A stretch of 64,000 bases of DNA, from NCBI GenBank assembly GCA_973895155.1, contig OZ316894.1, positions 18,476,001 to 18,540,000 of the forward strand, read 5' to 3'. The stretch's first letter is position 1; each line of letters begins with the position of its first letter. The translations under genes were made by a program, and so were the position numbers. This DNA comes from Marsupella aquatica. Taxonomy: Eukaryota; Marchantiophyta. Of this stretch, positions 47,777 to 58,800 are shown in pieces. The notes beneath the pieces were generated by a model. It made no database searches. It was given only the letters and a program-made list of their open reading frames with translations, and was not told where the DNA came from.

Positions 47777-47911
47777 TGTGGGTTTTGGACATGTGTGGAC
47801 ATGAATTCCACTTGTATTCCATTCTCTTGTGTTTGTGATGTGGCAATGTGACTATGTCTGGATGTATGTGACAAGCGATGTATGTTGTGTAGCGATATGT
47901 ATGCGCACGAC
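47777..47911 (+). repeat. repeat A, second copy (135 bp)
   Basis: Ends at the same internal position as the first copy (GCGCACGAC versus GTGCACAAC). This implies a real unit boundary rather than random truncation. It abuts coding-like sequence on its right. Confidence 0.75.
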
Positions 47912-48988
47912 TTAAGGAGGCTGGAACACAAGACGGGAGTTTGAATGTATGTGGGAGCCTCAAGCCCCGAATTGGAGGCAGAGCAGCCTAAGGCTCCTTC
48001 CCGCGGAAAGCAGAGGGAGAGGACAGCCTGGAAACCAGAGGAGGAACAAGAGCCCGTGATCTGTGAGGCCATTTTCACGGCAGGACCAGGGGAACAGAGG
48101 GGGAAGTCGGGAGTCCAAGTAGTGGAGGAGGCGGTGGAGGACTACAACAATGATAACTCCGGCTATGGGTCGGATCATCATGTTCCAAGAGTAAGGACCT
48201 GTGGCCGGTTTATCCCCATGCTTCCAAGAGTAGTTCAAGGGGACCCCACCCAGCAGAATAGCCCCGAGTCTCCCCCACCAGAGGTTGCTCCCCCGAGCTT
48301 TGACGGCATAAAGCAGACGACACAAGATTTTCAGGAGCGACTTAAGGAGGAAGAGAAGGTAGCCCTGGCTAGGGAGAAAGATTTACCAGGAGGAGATTGG
48401 CCGGAGGACATCAGGCGGCTTGCCAAAAAAAGAAGCAACCCTCTTGCCACCGTAGAAGAAATCCGCAAGGCGGCTTGGGAACAGAGGCCGAGGTGGTTGA
48501 TGCCGATGACTTCTACTTACTCCACCTATGCTAAAGATAGAGCCATGGAGTACGGGGAGATGTGTGGGGAACTTGCACTCAGCATCTTTGGGGAGGACTT
48601 GGAGCAAGGACCCTTTTTCCAGAGGGAGATGTTGGAGAAGCACCGATTAGAAGAAGCGATGGCTTTGGAGAGAAGCAAGAAGGACGAGGTCATCCGGTGG
48701 CTTAGGGAGATGGAAGCCGAGGTGGAAGACCTGCAGGTGGCCAAGAAAGCCGAAGATGAGCTGCGGATTAAGCGGCATGAGCTAAACATCATGCAAGGAC
48801 AATTGGATGCCGCTCAGTCTGGCAATCAGATTATCAAAGATAAACTAACTCGGACCCAAGGAGAGTTGGCCGGCACGATCATGGAGAGGGAAAAGTGGAA
48901 GCAGGAGCTGAGGGACGCTGTGAGCGTTTTAGATGAAACTTGTATAAAATGTATCTTAGAAACTCGAATTCGTTCCCGTCGGGAATAA
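47912..48988 (+). pseudogene. probable continuation of the 26.3-kb element protein, coiled-coil part
   Basis: The open frame from 47945 (an in-frame TGA precedes it) encodes about 347 residues. A proline- and glutamate-rich N-terminus (SSPELEAEQPKAP) leads to a charged middle (LKEEEKVALAREKD). The last 120 residues form a long predicted coiled coil (EVEDLQVAKKAEDELRIKR and onward). No catalytic motif is visible. Similar base composition, the same strand and its position directly right of the gypsy block suggest that it and 26311-27907 were one gene. The join cannot be proven because the element ends are unresolved. Confidence 0.5.
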
Positions 48989-50489
48989 AGGAAATCAACT
49001 TATGATGGTATTAAGGACTTTGAGATCTTTAGGAGTCTCTTTCCTTACACAAATACTATGTATCATTCAAAATATTTATGATCAATCGTTTTAATATGGA
49101 AACTCTCAAACTATCGCTCCTTCTCAATAGAAGTTTGATTTTCGTTCCATTCCTAAATTCCTTATACTCAACAGAGATCGGCTTTACATTAGGGATTTCA
49201 CTACAATTCTCTAAACTCTAGATTTCAGAACTTTACTCATATTTTTCCATACAAAACCAAAAAAACGTTTTCTTAAAATGTATTCATTCATTCCAAGGTT
49301 TGCAAGAAATGCACGAGGAACTCATGAATAACAGTAGAATTTGGGTGGTGCATTTTCTCATTTTTACGATTCTTCCTCCTAAGCCCAACCTGGCATGAGG
49401 AAAAGACCCATACTGGTCACAAATCGTTTCTAGAGAAAATGACAAGGCAATTTTGCCTGGGAGTTCAATTGTATCACTCCCTCACAAATCAAAGAGATTT
49501 GAAAAGGTTACTTAACTATCTAAAAACTAACTATTGACTCGGGGGCCCCAATCCAAGGGGTGTCCCATATCACGCTCGAAGTTTTGGGAGAATAAACACC
49601 CTAAAAGTTAAGTCAATAAAGTTTTTTTTAGGAATTTTTTTACCCCTAACTTAATGGAATATTCCAATAATATTCCCATATTTGATTTTAAAAAACCCTA
49701 TGATTATTATAATTCTCAAAATTGGATTAAAATAACCCTAATGTTCTTCAACAAAAATTTAAAAGTATTTCACTAAACCCAATAAAAAAACCCTATACTT
49801 ATTCGCGCGTGATGGGTAGGAAGAAAAGAAGTGAGGACCCCGGGACTATTGATGGAAGATTTGAAGAGGTGAGTAGTTTGGACTACTTTCCTAAGCTAAG
49901 ATTCCTAATGATGGCTAAACTAGTTTAACTAAGCTAAATTCTATCTAATGAGCTCAATTTAGGAAAAGGGAGAGAAAATGGTTTAAGAAAAGTTGAATCA
50001 AAATCCAACTTAAAACGCCTGAACGATTCTTCATATGAAAAATAGTTTGTTGGTTAAACTGATCTTCTTATGTCCTAAACTCCTTCATCTTCTCTAAGTG
50101 ACTTCATTTTGTCACTTAAAATGCTTCAAAAGTTTTGAAAAATGTAGATTTAATACTCCTTAGAATACTTCCTCAAAAAAGGCTTTCCACATAATCCCCT
50201 CCTTAAATGTGAAGCGACCCCGTGAACAATAAGTCTTGGAAAAGTTTCTTCTTTGGAAAGGATGTACCAGGTCATGATCTCCTCCAGCACCATCATCTTC
50301 TAGGGCGACGTCGTCTGTTGTTTTGGATGAAAGAATCGCTTTTTGGTAATTTTGAATGAAGTGATTCTTTGTCTCTTAAAGGCTGAGGGAATCCCTTCTT
50401 GAGCTTCCAGAATTGGAGCAAGTGGGATGAGCGTTTAAGCTTCTTGAGAGAAACCGGTGTCGGGCTCAGGGTTTCTAGATGGGAGCGCT
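48989..50489. other. non-coding stretch with a dispersed AT-rich repeat
   Basis: No gene. The AT-rich segment at 49621-49810 is the inverted relative of 4390-4585. The remainder shows nothing I can identify. Confidence 0.4.
49621..49810 (-). repeat. dispersed AT-rich repeat, copy 2
   Basis: Reverse-complement relative of 4390-4585, sharing GGAATATTCCA, ATT(A/G)TATAAT-like and GAAGAACATTAG blocks. Its presence both in the host-like left part and in the nest indicates a dispersed family. Confidence 0.55.
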
Positions 50490-50981
50490 TCAGTGTCTTC
50501 CTCTAGGGAACCAGTGGCTCTGATAAGTTTTTAATAGCTTCCATCTGAATAACCTCTGTACTTGGCTCCTCCTCTTCTTTCGGTTACTCTTCCGAGCTGA
50601 TGCCACAATCGCTCGTTCCAATTTCTCGATGCTGAACCCAAAATTGCCTCCAATCTGCTGAATTCTCTCAAAGACTGTAGGTGCAGGCAGCTTACAAAAA
50701 TTAACAAGATTTAGCTGCAAGTCACCTAAGAGTATCTTACTCTCTGCAAGAACAATTGCTTGTCGTGCCTGTGCCCGCAAATCAAAGTTGATCGACGTGG
50801 TTGGGCTGGCTGGAACAAACTGAACTGGAATGCTGACATCAATCTCAATGTCTGCAGCCAACAGATGGGAAAGGTGTCCATCTAGGGCATTTAAATAAAC
50901 TTTAGAAATACTCTTCTCCTCACTCTGCCAACCTTCCAAAGTCAAGGCGACCAACTGAAGATGATCTTCTATAGAAAGCAA
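50490..50981 (-). CDS. uncharacterised open frame, probably an element exon
   Basis: About 163 codons with even amino-acid composition and helix-like spacing (LAADIEIDVSIPVQFV, then RAQARQAIVLAESKILLGD) and a basic C-terminal patch (RKSNRKKRRSQ). A CTATAG just upstream of the coding-like sequence could be a splice acceptor, so this may be an internal exon rather than a whole gene. I do not recognise the family. It lies 1 kb downstream of, and on the same strand as, the CACTA-like accessory gene. Confidence 0.4.
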   Translation of the reverse strand: MLSIEDHLQLVALTLEGWQSEEKSISKVYLNALDGHLSHLLAADIEIDVSIPVQFVPASPTTSINFDLRAQARQAIVLAESKILLGDLQLNLVNFCKLPAPTVFERIQQIGGNFGFSIEKLERAIVASARKSNRKKRRSQVQRLFRWKLLKTYQSHWFPRGRH

Positions 50982-51892
50982 AATTTGGTCCGTTTAGGAA
51001 GGGCGGACGTGGAGGTAGGAGGCGTGAGTGGGTAGGACGGGCTTAGATTCTCCAAGTTTAGGATTAGGATCAAGACCAGGAGACGGCCCTGACACTTAGA
51101 TTAGTGGGATGGTGGATCCATTGGTAGGAGCAACACTTATGCTCCTGCCTCGCTGTACAGTTAGGTAGATTATAGGTAGAATAGATTAAGCTTACGCAGC
51201 AAAGTTCTGGACAGATCCGCTACCAGGATAAATGCCTGGGAAGCGGGGAGTCCAGGGCCTCTTCTTTAGCAAGTTTTTAGTTGCACCAGTAGGGCTGGGA
51301 TCAAGTAGTAAGAGAAGTTCTCGGTTAGTTATACAGTGACCCTTGTGTATATTCATGTTTCCTCATGCCTAAGAACTGAATAGAGTTGGCCTCACCGCTT
51401 AGTTCGTAGAGCTTGCATATGAGATGTACTGTTTGTATGGCAAGTGCATGGTATAACTCAGTCAGAAGGAGTCATTTTGCTATTTGTGTGTCGCATTAAC
51501 TTGTGTGAAGAGTGCCCACATCAATGAAGGGAAGTAGCAAGGGAGTGAGAGTTGGATGTGTCGAGCTGAGAGAGGTCTTAGCGGCTTAACCAAGCCAATT
51601 GGGGATCATTCCGGTGGCAGAATCTAAACATACCTAATGGAAGACCAGGAGAGGAATACAAGGGAAAGCCTAGAATAGGCCGGCTAAGTATCTCATGACC
51701 CGATGAAGGATCTGTCCAGTATATGTGTGTAAAATGTTAATAGTAGTAGAAGGAGAGTTAGCAACGTCCCATGCCGCTAAGCTGCGGAAATGGCCTCGTC
51801 GAGGATGAAACCTGCGGGAATTGGCTTGAGCAAGGGGGTTTTCTTGGGTTTGGGGAGCCATGGGATGCACCACACACATCATGGTCATGGCT
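50982..51892. other. unassigned stretch
   Basis: No confident gene. It could include the 3' part of the minus-strand gene that ends upstream near 51.9 kb, or its terminal exon, but no clear splice site or stop could be chosen. Confidence 0.3.
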
Positions 51893-54344
51893 ACCTTATC
51901 TGCCTCCATCGTCATGTGGATGAGGTGCAGAAGCGATCTCTGGTACTCCCTCACCTCCAGATGCGCCTGAACCATGGGAAGGCACTCCTTCCCCGACACA
52001 AGTGTGGAAAGAAGCCCCTCCAACACCACCACCACTACCCCCCTCAGGCCGAGTCTCACCTCCACCACTATGACGGGAACCTCCCGACTGGGTGCCTACA
52101 CCACCACTATGAATAGGAGATAGTGTTGGCACATGACCACCAAGGCCCCCCCGGACTGTCGCGAACCAGCTGGTACACTACCAGGGCCAGCCCTAAACTG
52201 ACGAGGTGCAACAACTCCACCACTACCCCCCTCAGGGCGAGACTCACCTCCACCACTACGGCCGGAACCTCTTGACTGGCCAACGACATGACCAGTATGA
52301 ACACCAGCCCGTTGTCGAGACCCACCTGGTACAACACCAGGGCCAGTCCTCACTCGACCACTTGCTGTGGCTAGAACTCCGGACTCACTACGAACCCCTC
52401 GGTTGTGACCTACTGTGGCTAGAACCTGGGACTCACTCCGTCCACTCCTACTGGCTAATCTTTGACGAGAAGGAGGCATATCACCTGCTCTACGCTCCAT
52501 CCGGCGAGTGGAGCCACCTACACCCCGACCAGACTGGTGACGTCCACTCTCTTGGGGTCCTGACCAGCCACGCGCACCAGTAGAACCTCGTACTGGAGCC
52601 TCGGCCACACTCCCCTCCGAAGCACTATCATCCTCCGCATCCTCCTCGTCCTCCTTGTCCTCCTCGTCCTCCTCCCCCTCACCATCCTCCTCACTCTCCA
52701 AGTCCTCCTCACCCCCTGACTCATCCTGCACATAGTAACAATCTCCAATCCATATGTCATTCCGCAACATACGTACCAGCATGAAGCCATATTTCAAATC
52801 ATTCTAATATCCGCACTTACCGAGGCCAACATGTCGTCCATGTGAATCTTCAGCCCCCAAGCACCATGCTCCTTTGCCAGCTCTCTCTCTGCCGACAACA
52901 ATGGTCGTCCGTGCTCTTTCTCCTACACACCCAAACCATATGCCACCCCCAATACTAAGGTCAATTATAGCAACCCTACCCTGGCCTAATTAAACACCTA
53001 TATAAACCCTTCACCGTCAAAGACCCATAAGAACACTTAGCCATTCGATCATGCACAAACTATTCAAAAATTTGAATATGTCCGATACTAGTAGAATCGG
53101 TACCCTCGATAGTTCCGATTCTTTTTTATTGTCCGATGCTGCATCCAATACTTAAAGGATCGGACTAGAATCGGACCTTACATGCCGAAAGCAAAAAAAA
53201 AACTAAGGCATGATCGAGCGACCTACGGGCATACAAAGACCTGTCCCGGGTTTGGCAGGGTTAGGCATTTGTCAATTGGCCTCAGGTGATTAGGGAGGAG
53301 GAATGCTGCTAAAGGAATGCATGGAGAGGAGGGGAATGGAGCACTTACAAAATCAACCTTGAGACGCTGTGATCCGCCTTGCCCCATTCTGTGAGTAACC
53401 TTTGGCCTCTTTGTTACTCTCAGCAGAGCTTTCATTAGCCAGGATGGTGGGTCTCCAAGCAGGGCTGATTTTGTTGACCATTCTTCAAGTTCTTGATGCA
53501 TGGGTGCAGTATTCACCATCTCTCCTTGTTTAATCTTCTTCTGAGCTACTTGAATTTCAGCTTCCCAGCGTTGTGTGGCTTGCCAAGCTCAAACTTGCAA
53601 CTCTTCTTCAAGCCAAGCACACCAAGCATCCTCAAGAATCTCACCAGCTGGGCTTCCACCTTTCCTGATCACCTCCTCATCTAGTTTGCATTCAGCCAAG
53701 TACTTTCGCATCTTCTCTCATACATGATTTTGCATGTCTGCAAGTGAGATTGAGATCTTTTTGTTTAAGAATCAATCGTCCACAAATGACCCATTCAAAA
53801 ATCTCTCTTTGATTTGGTCTCGAATTTGAAATCTCTCATCCTGCTTCTTCTTCCCCCAGTAGTCCATCGGGCCAAAATGAGACCTCACAATCTGCCTAAC
53901 TTGACTCCCAAACAAACAATAACTCCTCGAGAGTGGAGCACCTCCCTCATTCAGAAACAATTTTGGCCTCTTGGCCCTATCCTTTTCCTTCTTTCGTTCC
54001 TCCTGAATTCTCTGTCGTTCTGCAGCCCGAGCCTCCCTCCTTAGGCTCTTCTCCTTTTGTCTTGGTGATAGGGCTTCCACTGGCCTCTCTCTCTCGTCCT
54101 CCCTAGTGTTATGTTTCCCCTTCCTCTCCAATCTCTCCTCCTCGAGTCTGGCTTGGAAAGCTTTTTCTGCATCAGTGATGGCTACCTTCTGGGAGCTGTC
54201 GATCAGTCCTTGAGTGAGCTGAGCTACCTGCAATGCAACCTCCGGCGAGAGCCCCACCTTCTCCCTAAACAATTGAGCCATGACTTCACCATAGCTGCTT
54301 GATGGCCCGGCACCATCTCCCATCCCTCCCGCATTCCCTTCCAT
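51893..54344 (-). pseudogene. CACTA (Ptta/En/Spm, Transposase_24-like) accessory protein, multi-exon, broken
   Basis: Exon 1 is 54344-53349, exon 2 is 52922-52821 (34 codons), exon 3 starts at 52725, and a Gly/Ser-rich tail follows to about 51893. Introns 1 and 2 have good GT-AG ends. Exon 1 encodes a charged N-terminus, then YCLFGSQVRQIVRSHFGP and a long helical region, ending TKRPKVTHRMGQGGSQRL. Exon 2 gives PLLSAERELAKEHGAWG. This layout (helices, a K-R-K-x-x-H-x-x-G-x-x-S segment, then an E-x-x-L-x-x-x-H-x-x-W segment) resembles the Transposase_24 family. Exon 3 begins with an acidic run and then (S/T)RPEGGSGG-type repeats. Three in-frame TGAs lie in exon 1 (53772, 53718, 53589), all explained by CGA to TGA changes. 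The family call is by pattern, not by alignment. Confidence 0.6.
53081..53175. repeat. TCCGAT/ATCGGA motif cluster (right cluster, intronic)
   Basis: TCCGAT starts at 53081, 53114 and 53132, and ATCGGA at 53159 and 53170, with ATCGGT at 53095. The cluster lies inside the first intron (52923-53348) of the CACTA-like gene. The same motif makes the dense cluster at 25.2-25.6 kb. Confidence 0.7.
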
Positions 54345-54438
54345 CGCTACGAGCTCTGCAAAGGTATCGTGAAATGCTCCCGATGCTTCTCCAGACTAGA
54401 GTGCCTTTATACTATAATGTCCCCCTTTATGTTAGTTG

Positions 54439-54589
54439 TGTTATAACCCTAGTTAGACCTAGTATAACCCAGGGTTATGTCTACTCTACCAGGGGCAGGA
54501 ATAACTGCCTAACTACCAAGTCCTTAGGGACACACTATGTAACACCTCGGAAATGGAATGGAAGGATTGATTCTATGGAGAACACAACA
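54439..54589 (+). repeat. copia 5' LTR
   Basis: Starts TGTTATAACCC and ends AACACAACA (TG...CA). Identical to the 3' LTR. Confidence 0.95.
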
Positions 54590-54771
54590 CGTTATCAGCA
54601 CGAAGCGCTCCACATTTTTTTTCCTCCCGATCAATTCGTCAGCCAAAGGGACAGCGGACAACATTTTTCTCTCTGATCCATAATTCGGACGATCCACAAT
54701 TCGGACAATCGGAAGTAGCAATCCGACGAGGGAGAAACTGACAAAGAGGGACGACCAAGAGCGAAGTCCTT

Positions 54772-56241
54772 GTGCAGAATAGGGGATTGCAAATCACAAC
54801 TTTATTAAACTTATATTGGAGCATGTTGACATCCACAAACTCAATCGAAAAATTACTGTTCCAGGCTCTACACATCGACGGATCAAACTATCTCTCTTGG
54901 TCCCTCGATGTGGAGGCACACCTAGCCGCCAAGGACCTTCAGGATACAGTCATAACGGATGCGGGCCCAACGCTACAGCAAAAAGCCAAAGCTCTCATTC
55001 TAATCCGGCACCACCTAGCGGATTCACTCAAGAGACAATACATGAACGAATTCAACCCCCGGGTTCTATGGGAAGAACTCCTTTCCAGATTCAACCACAC
55101 ACGGACGATTTTCTTGCCAGCAGCCAGGCATGACTGGGTGAACCTCCGCGTACAGGATCATAAGTCCATTGCCGATTACAACAGCGAGCTTTTCCGGATA
55201 GTGGCGCAGTTGGCAATCTGCGGCCAACCAGTCACTGATGAGGAACAAATTGAGAAAACTCTGTCGACACTTCATTCATCTAATCTCGTCCTCTCAACAC
55301 AATATAGGAATATGCGGTTTACCAAATACTCGGAGCTAATAGCACACATGCTATTAGCCGAGAAGCACCAACTACTTCTCCTACAAAATACCCAACAACG
55401 ACCCCCAGGAACTCTCCCACCTCAGCCACCATCAGAAGCGCACTACAACGCACCAAATCGAGAACAAGGAACTTACCCCCGAGGCAGAGGAAGTTTAAGA
55501 GGCAACTCCAGAGGCCGCGGATCATTCAGAGGACGAGGACCATTCAGAGGTCGGGGAGGTGGCCCTCGACGAGGCGGAAACAACAATGGATCCCGGGGAG
55601 GAGGCTACGGACGACCCCGCACATACAACTGGAGACCTACCTGGCAACGCAACAACAGCAGCCAACGATTACAATCAGATAACGCTGAAAACCCATCAAT
55701 TTGTTTCCACTGTGGCACTAAAGGGCACACACAAAGAACATGTAGAGCCCCAACACACTTAGTCGATCTATACAAGAAAAGCCTTACTGCAAACGAATCA
55801 GAAACATATGGCACCTTTCTTGAATCAGCGGAAATATTACCAGAAATACATATGATCACTTCGGGAAACCAACCATCAATAAACGAACTAAACCACTGCA
55901 TTATAGACAGTGGTACCTCGCACTCAATATTACAAAACAAAGTATACTTCAAATATATTATACCATCACAACGAAAGATAACGACCATAATGGGCCAGCA
56001 CCAGATCGAGGAAGGCTCTGGACCCGCAACAATCATCCTGCCCAGAGGCACAGTTATATACATTCAATCGGCTATCTATGCCCCAAGGGCAACGAGAAAC
56101 CTCTTGAGCTTTAAAGACATTAGAGCAACTAACTTACATATACAGACGGGCATAGAGAACAACAAGGAAGTCCTGCACATTACTTCAAATACACCCAAGC
56201 CAACAGCGAAGTACAAAGACTACTCCACCTTACGAGCATGA
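54772..56241 (+). CDS. gag-pr: copia Gag and aspartic protease
   Basis: One intact frame of 489 codons. Gag has the SWSLDVEAHLAAKDL and NHTRTIF-type UBN2 pattern and an Arg/Gly-rich basic region. The zinc knuckle CFHCGTKGHTQRTC (C-X2-C-X4-H-X4-C) lies at about 55700. The protease motif CIIDSGTSHSIL is at about 55900. The frame ends in TAA-free sequence until a TGA at 56239, near the integrase deletion junction. The start may be a later in-frame ATG; the first Met at 54772 is taken. Confidence 0.88.
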   Translation: MQNRGLQITTLLNLYWSMLTSTNSIEKLLFQALHIDGSNYLSWSLDVEAHLAAKDLQDTVITDAGPTLQQKAKALILIRHHLADSLKRQYMNEFNPRVLWEELLSRFNHTRTIFLPAARHDWVNLRVQDHKSIADYNSELFRIVAQLAICGQPVTDEEQIEKTLSTLHSSNLVLSTQYRNMRFTKYSELIAHMLLAEKHQLLLLQNTQQRPPGTLPPQPPSEAHYNAPNREQGTYPRGRGSLRGNSRGRGSFRGRGPFRGRGGGPRRGGNNNGSRGGGYGRPRTYNWRPTWQRNNSSQRLQSDNAENPSICFHCGTKGHTQRTCRAPTHLVDLYKKSLTANESETYGTFLESAEILPEIHMITSGNQPSINELNHCIIDSGTSHSILQNKVYFKYIIPSQRKITTIMGQHQIEEGSGPATIILPRGTVIYIQSAIYAPRATRNLLSFKDIRATNLHIQTGIENNKEVLHITSNTPKPTAKYKDYSTLRA

Positions 56242-56525
56242 TGGAGCAGTTACCAGATTCATTCGCAGATGCGGCAAAAGTGACAAGATCGCACATACCC
56301 GCAGCGAACACCCCATCACGTATACAGATGACAAAGCAGCCAGCCGAATACTCGGCGCCAAGGGCCAAACGGGGAAGACCACCCGGGGCTACTGACAAGC
56401 AACCACGGCAGAGGCGCCAAGTGCCCTCAGCCCAAACTACATCCACTCCTGCAGCGACGACCACATTATACCGAACCAACCCATTACCGAAACAAACGAA
56501 GAAATCGCCATCAATTACAATATAA
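56238..56525 (+). pseudogene. copia integrase tail remnant at the deletion junction
   Basis: Translation gives LPDSFADAAKVTRSHIPAANTPSRI, the conserved segment that normally follows the integrase core in plant copia elements, then KRGRPPGATDK. The upstream integrase zinc finger and DDE core are missing between about 56200 and 56240. The frame is shifted relative to both Gag and reverse transcriptase. Confidence 0.75.
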
Positions 56526-56533
56526 CCAGCAAT

Positions 56534-58356
56534 ATATGGGATAGAAAGAGTACCTTCCCAGACGAAACATTTGCATATACAATAGCACAACAAATAAAAG
56601 AAGACACACCGGACCCACTGACAGTGAAAGAAGCACAGAGACAATCCGACTGGCCAGAGTGGGAGAAAGCCATCAATCAGGAACTCGACTCCCTGATCTC
56701 CAGACAAGTATTCGGCCCAATCACACTAGCCCCACAAGACATCCACTTGACAGGATACAAGTGGACCTTTATTAAAAAGAGAAATGCACAGGGGGAGGTA
56801 GTACGCTATAAAGCACGGCTAGTAGCAAAGGGATTTACTCAAATACCAGGCAGAGACTACGATCTCACCTACTCACCCGTTATGGACGTAATTACTTACC
56901 GATACCTGATATCCTTCTCACTGCATCACAGATTATCCATGCATCAGTTAGCTATTGTAACAGCATACTTATACGGCCACTTAGATACGACAATCCATAT
57001 GGAAGCTCCACCAGAATTAATTAACAGGGTGGAAGCACACTGTCATGGGGAGAAACTGCCCACGACAACACACAAACCAGAGGACACTATGTTTGACCAC
57101 TCAAATCAAGAGATACTACAACGTATCTCACAGAGTATAAAATCGAAACCCCACATAAGCAAGGGCAGACAAACTAAGGCTCTTCAAGCCAGAATACGAT
57201 ATGCTGTGCAAGTGCTCAGGTCCATGTACGGCCTGAAGCAGAGTGGCCGAACTTGGTACAAGCGATTCCAAGCTGAAATGCTCGCCATGGGTTTCCAAAA
57301 TCAAGATATTGCCCCATGCATCTTCCTTAAGAGAGAAGGCCAAGAATTCATTATAATTGCCATCTATGTGGATGACCTAAACCTATTCGGTACCAGTCGA
57401 ATAATGCAGGAAACCATCAAATTACTCAAACGAGTTTTCGAAATGCGTGATTTGGGGCAAACTACGTTTTGCCTTGGCCTCCAGTTCGAGCATTTACCAA
57501 GAGGCATACTTCTTCATCAAACCACGTATACACAGCGAATATTAAAGCAATTTCATATGCAAAAGGCTCATGCAGTCAAATCCCCGATGGACATAAGATC
57601 ACTCGATAAACATAAAGACATGTTTCGGAAAAGAGATGAAAGCGAACCACTACTTGGTCCAGACAAGCCATACCTATCTGCCATAGGCGTCCTCATGTTC
57701 CTTGCAAATCAGACCCGCCCTGACATCGCATTCGCAGTTAACCTCTTAGCATGTCACAACGCACAGCCGACCATTCGCCATTGGAATGGCATTACAAGGA
57801 TCTTACGATACCTTAAGGGCACAACTGACATGGGACTATTTTACCCTGCAAATACAGACAACACATTAACAGGTTACGCGGACGCGGGCTATCTATCAGA
57901 TCCGCAGGATGCAAAGTCGCAGACGGGATACGTGTTTATGATAGGAACAACGGCGATCTCCTGGAAAAGCAGCAAACAAACATTAACAACGACATCCTCG
58001 AACCACTCGGAGATCATAGCGCTATATGAAGCAAGCAGGGAGTGCATCTGGCTCAGGCATGTGCTCAACCACATTAGCGAACACACAGGTACAACTAAAC
58101 TGACATCGCCCACACCGATCTACGAAGATAACAGGCCCTGTGTGGACCAAATACAGGCAGGTTTCATAAAGGGTGATAAGACGAAGCACATCGCTCCGAA
58201 ATTCTTTTTCACACACGAGCAACAAGGTGACAATATTACCGTTAAATGGATAGCAAGCTAGCTGAATCACGCAGATATGTTTACAAAATCACTACCACCG
58301 GCTATCCATAAAGACCATTCACATTCCATCAGCTTACGAAGCTTCTCTAAGTTGAT
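56534..58356 (+). pseudogene. pol: copia reverse transcriptase and RNase H
   Basis: The open frame enters from about 56505 without its own ATG. Landmarks: WPEWEKAINQEL, YKARLVAKGFTQ, QSGRTWYKRF, and the catalytic IYVDDLNLFG at about 57363. RNase H follows, with GYADAGYLSDP, QTGYVFMIG and YEDNRPCVDQ, ending HIAPKFFFTHEQQ. An in-frame TAG at 58259 interrupts the last segment, after which NHADMFTKSLP completes the usual C-terminus. The domain order (RT after the integrase remnant) is typical copia. Confidence 0.85.
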
Positions 58357-58800
58357 GCAGGAACAATAGAGACCACAGAGAACACTTACCTCGTGTTCAG
58401 GGGGAGCATTGCCGCCAGGACGCCCGACCGAGCGCCCGACCACCTGAAATGCAAGAATACAACTCGGACCACGCAGAACATACCATCCAACACCATCAAC
58501 AAACAACAAAGAACTCTACGACTACGAAGAACCAGTTCACCAGACTGGACAATCATAAAGATACACCCAGTAAAACAGAAAGAAGAACACTTACTGTTAC
58601 AAAGTGACCAAGATAAGGGCAATAGGCCAAACTATCAAATGGGTGATGGTAACACTCTTTCCCCCCACAAAGGCGGAGGGGGGGTTTTAATGAGGTTACA
58701 TCCCCATTTAAATAGACATAATAGCTTAGGCCTCAATATAAAACAGAGTAGACACAAGTGGGAGTATCATTTACCCAGAAATGTTACCCCCAAGGGGGAG

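Larger units (their letters stand above)
27908..47911 (+). mobile_element. Ty3/gypsy retrotransposon with DNMT and PHD finger, interrupted by a DNA transposon
   Basis: Order along the plus strand: repeat B at the left end, a long leader, Gag with a CCHC knuckle, protease, a DNMT3-like C5-methyltransferase, reverse transcriptase, RNase H, integrase, then a PHD finger and repeats A and B at the right end. A 10,410-bp DNA transposon (36496-46905) sits in the integrase/PHD frame; without it the element is about 9.6 kb. From 30997 to 35532 one reading frame runs with six in-frame stops (TAG 31942, TGA 32254, TGA 32326, TAA 32746, TAG 33592, TAG 35530). The copy is therefore dead as a polyprotein source unless the stops are suppressed. 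Domain order RT before integrase places it in Ty3/gypsy. The exact LTR limits are uncertain. Confidence 0.85.

Noticed and set aside
47308-47911. A stand-alone miniature LTR retrotransposon (A-B-A)
   Set aside because: Candidate 5-bp flanks (GCGAT and CGACT or TTAAG) do not match, and B also occurs at the gypsy left end, so ordinary LTR rearrangement is as likely.
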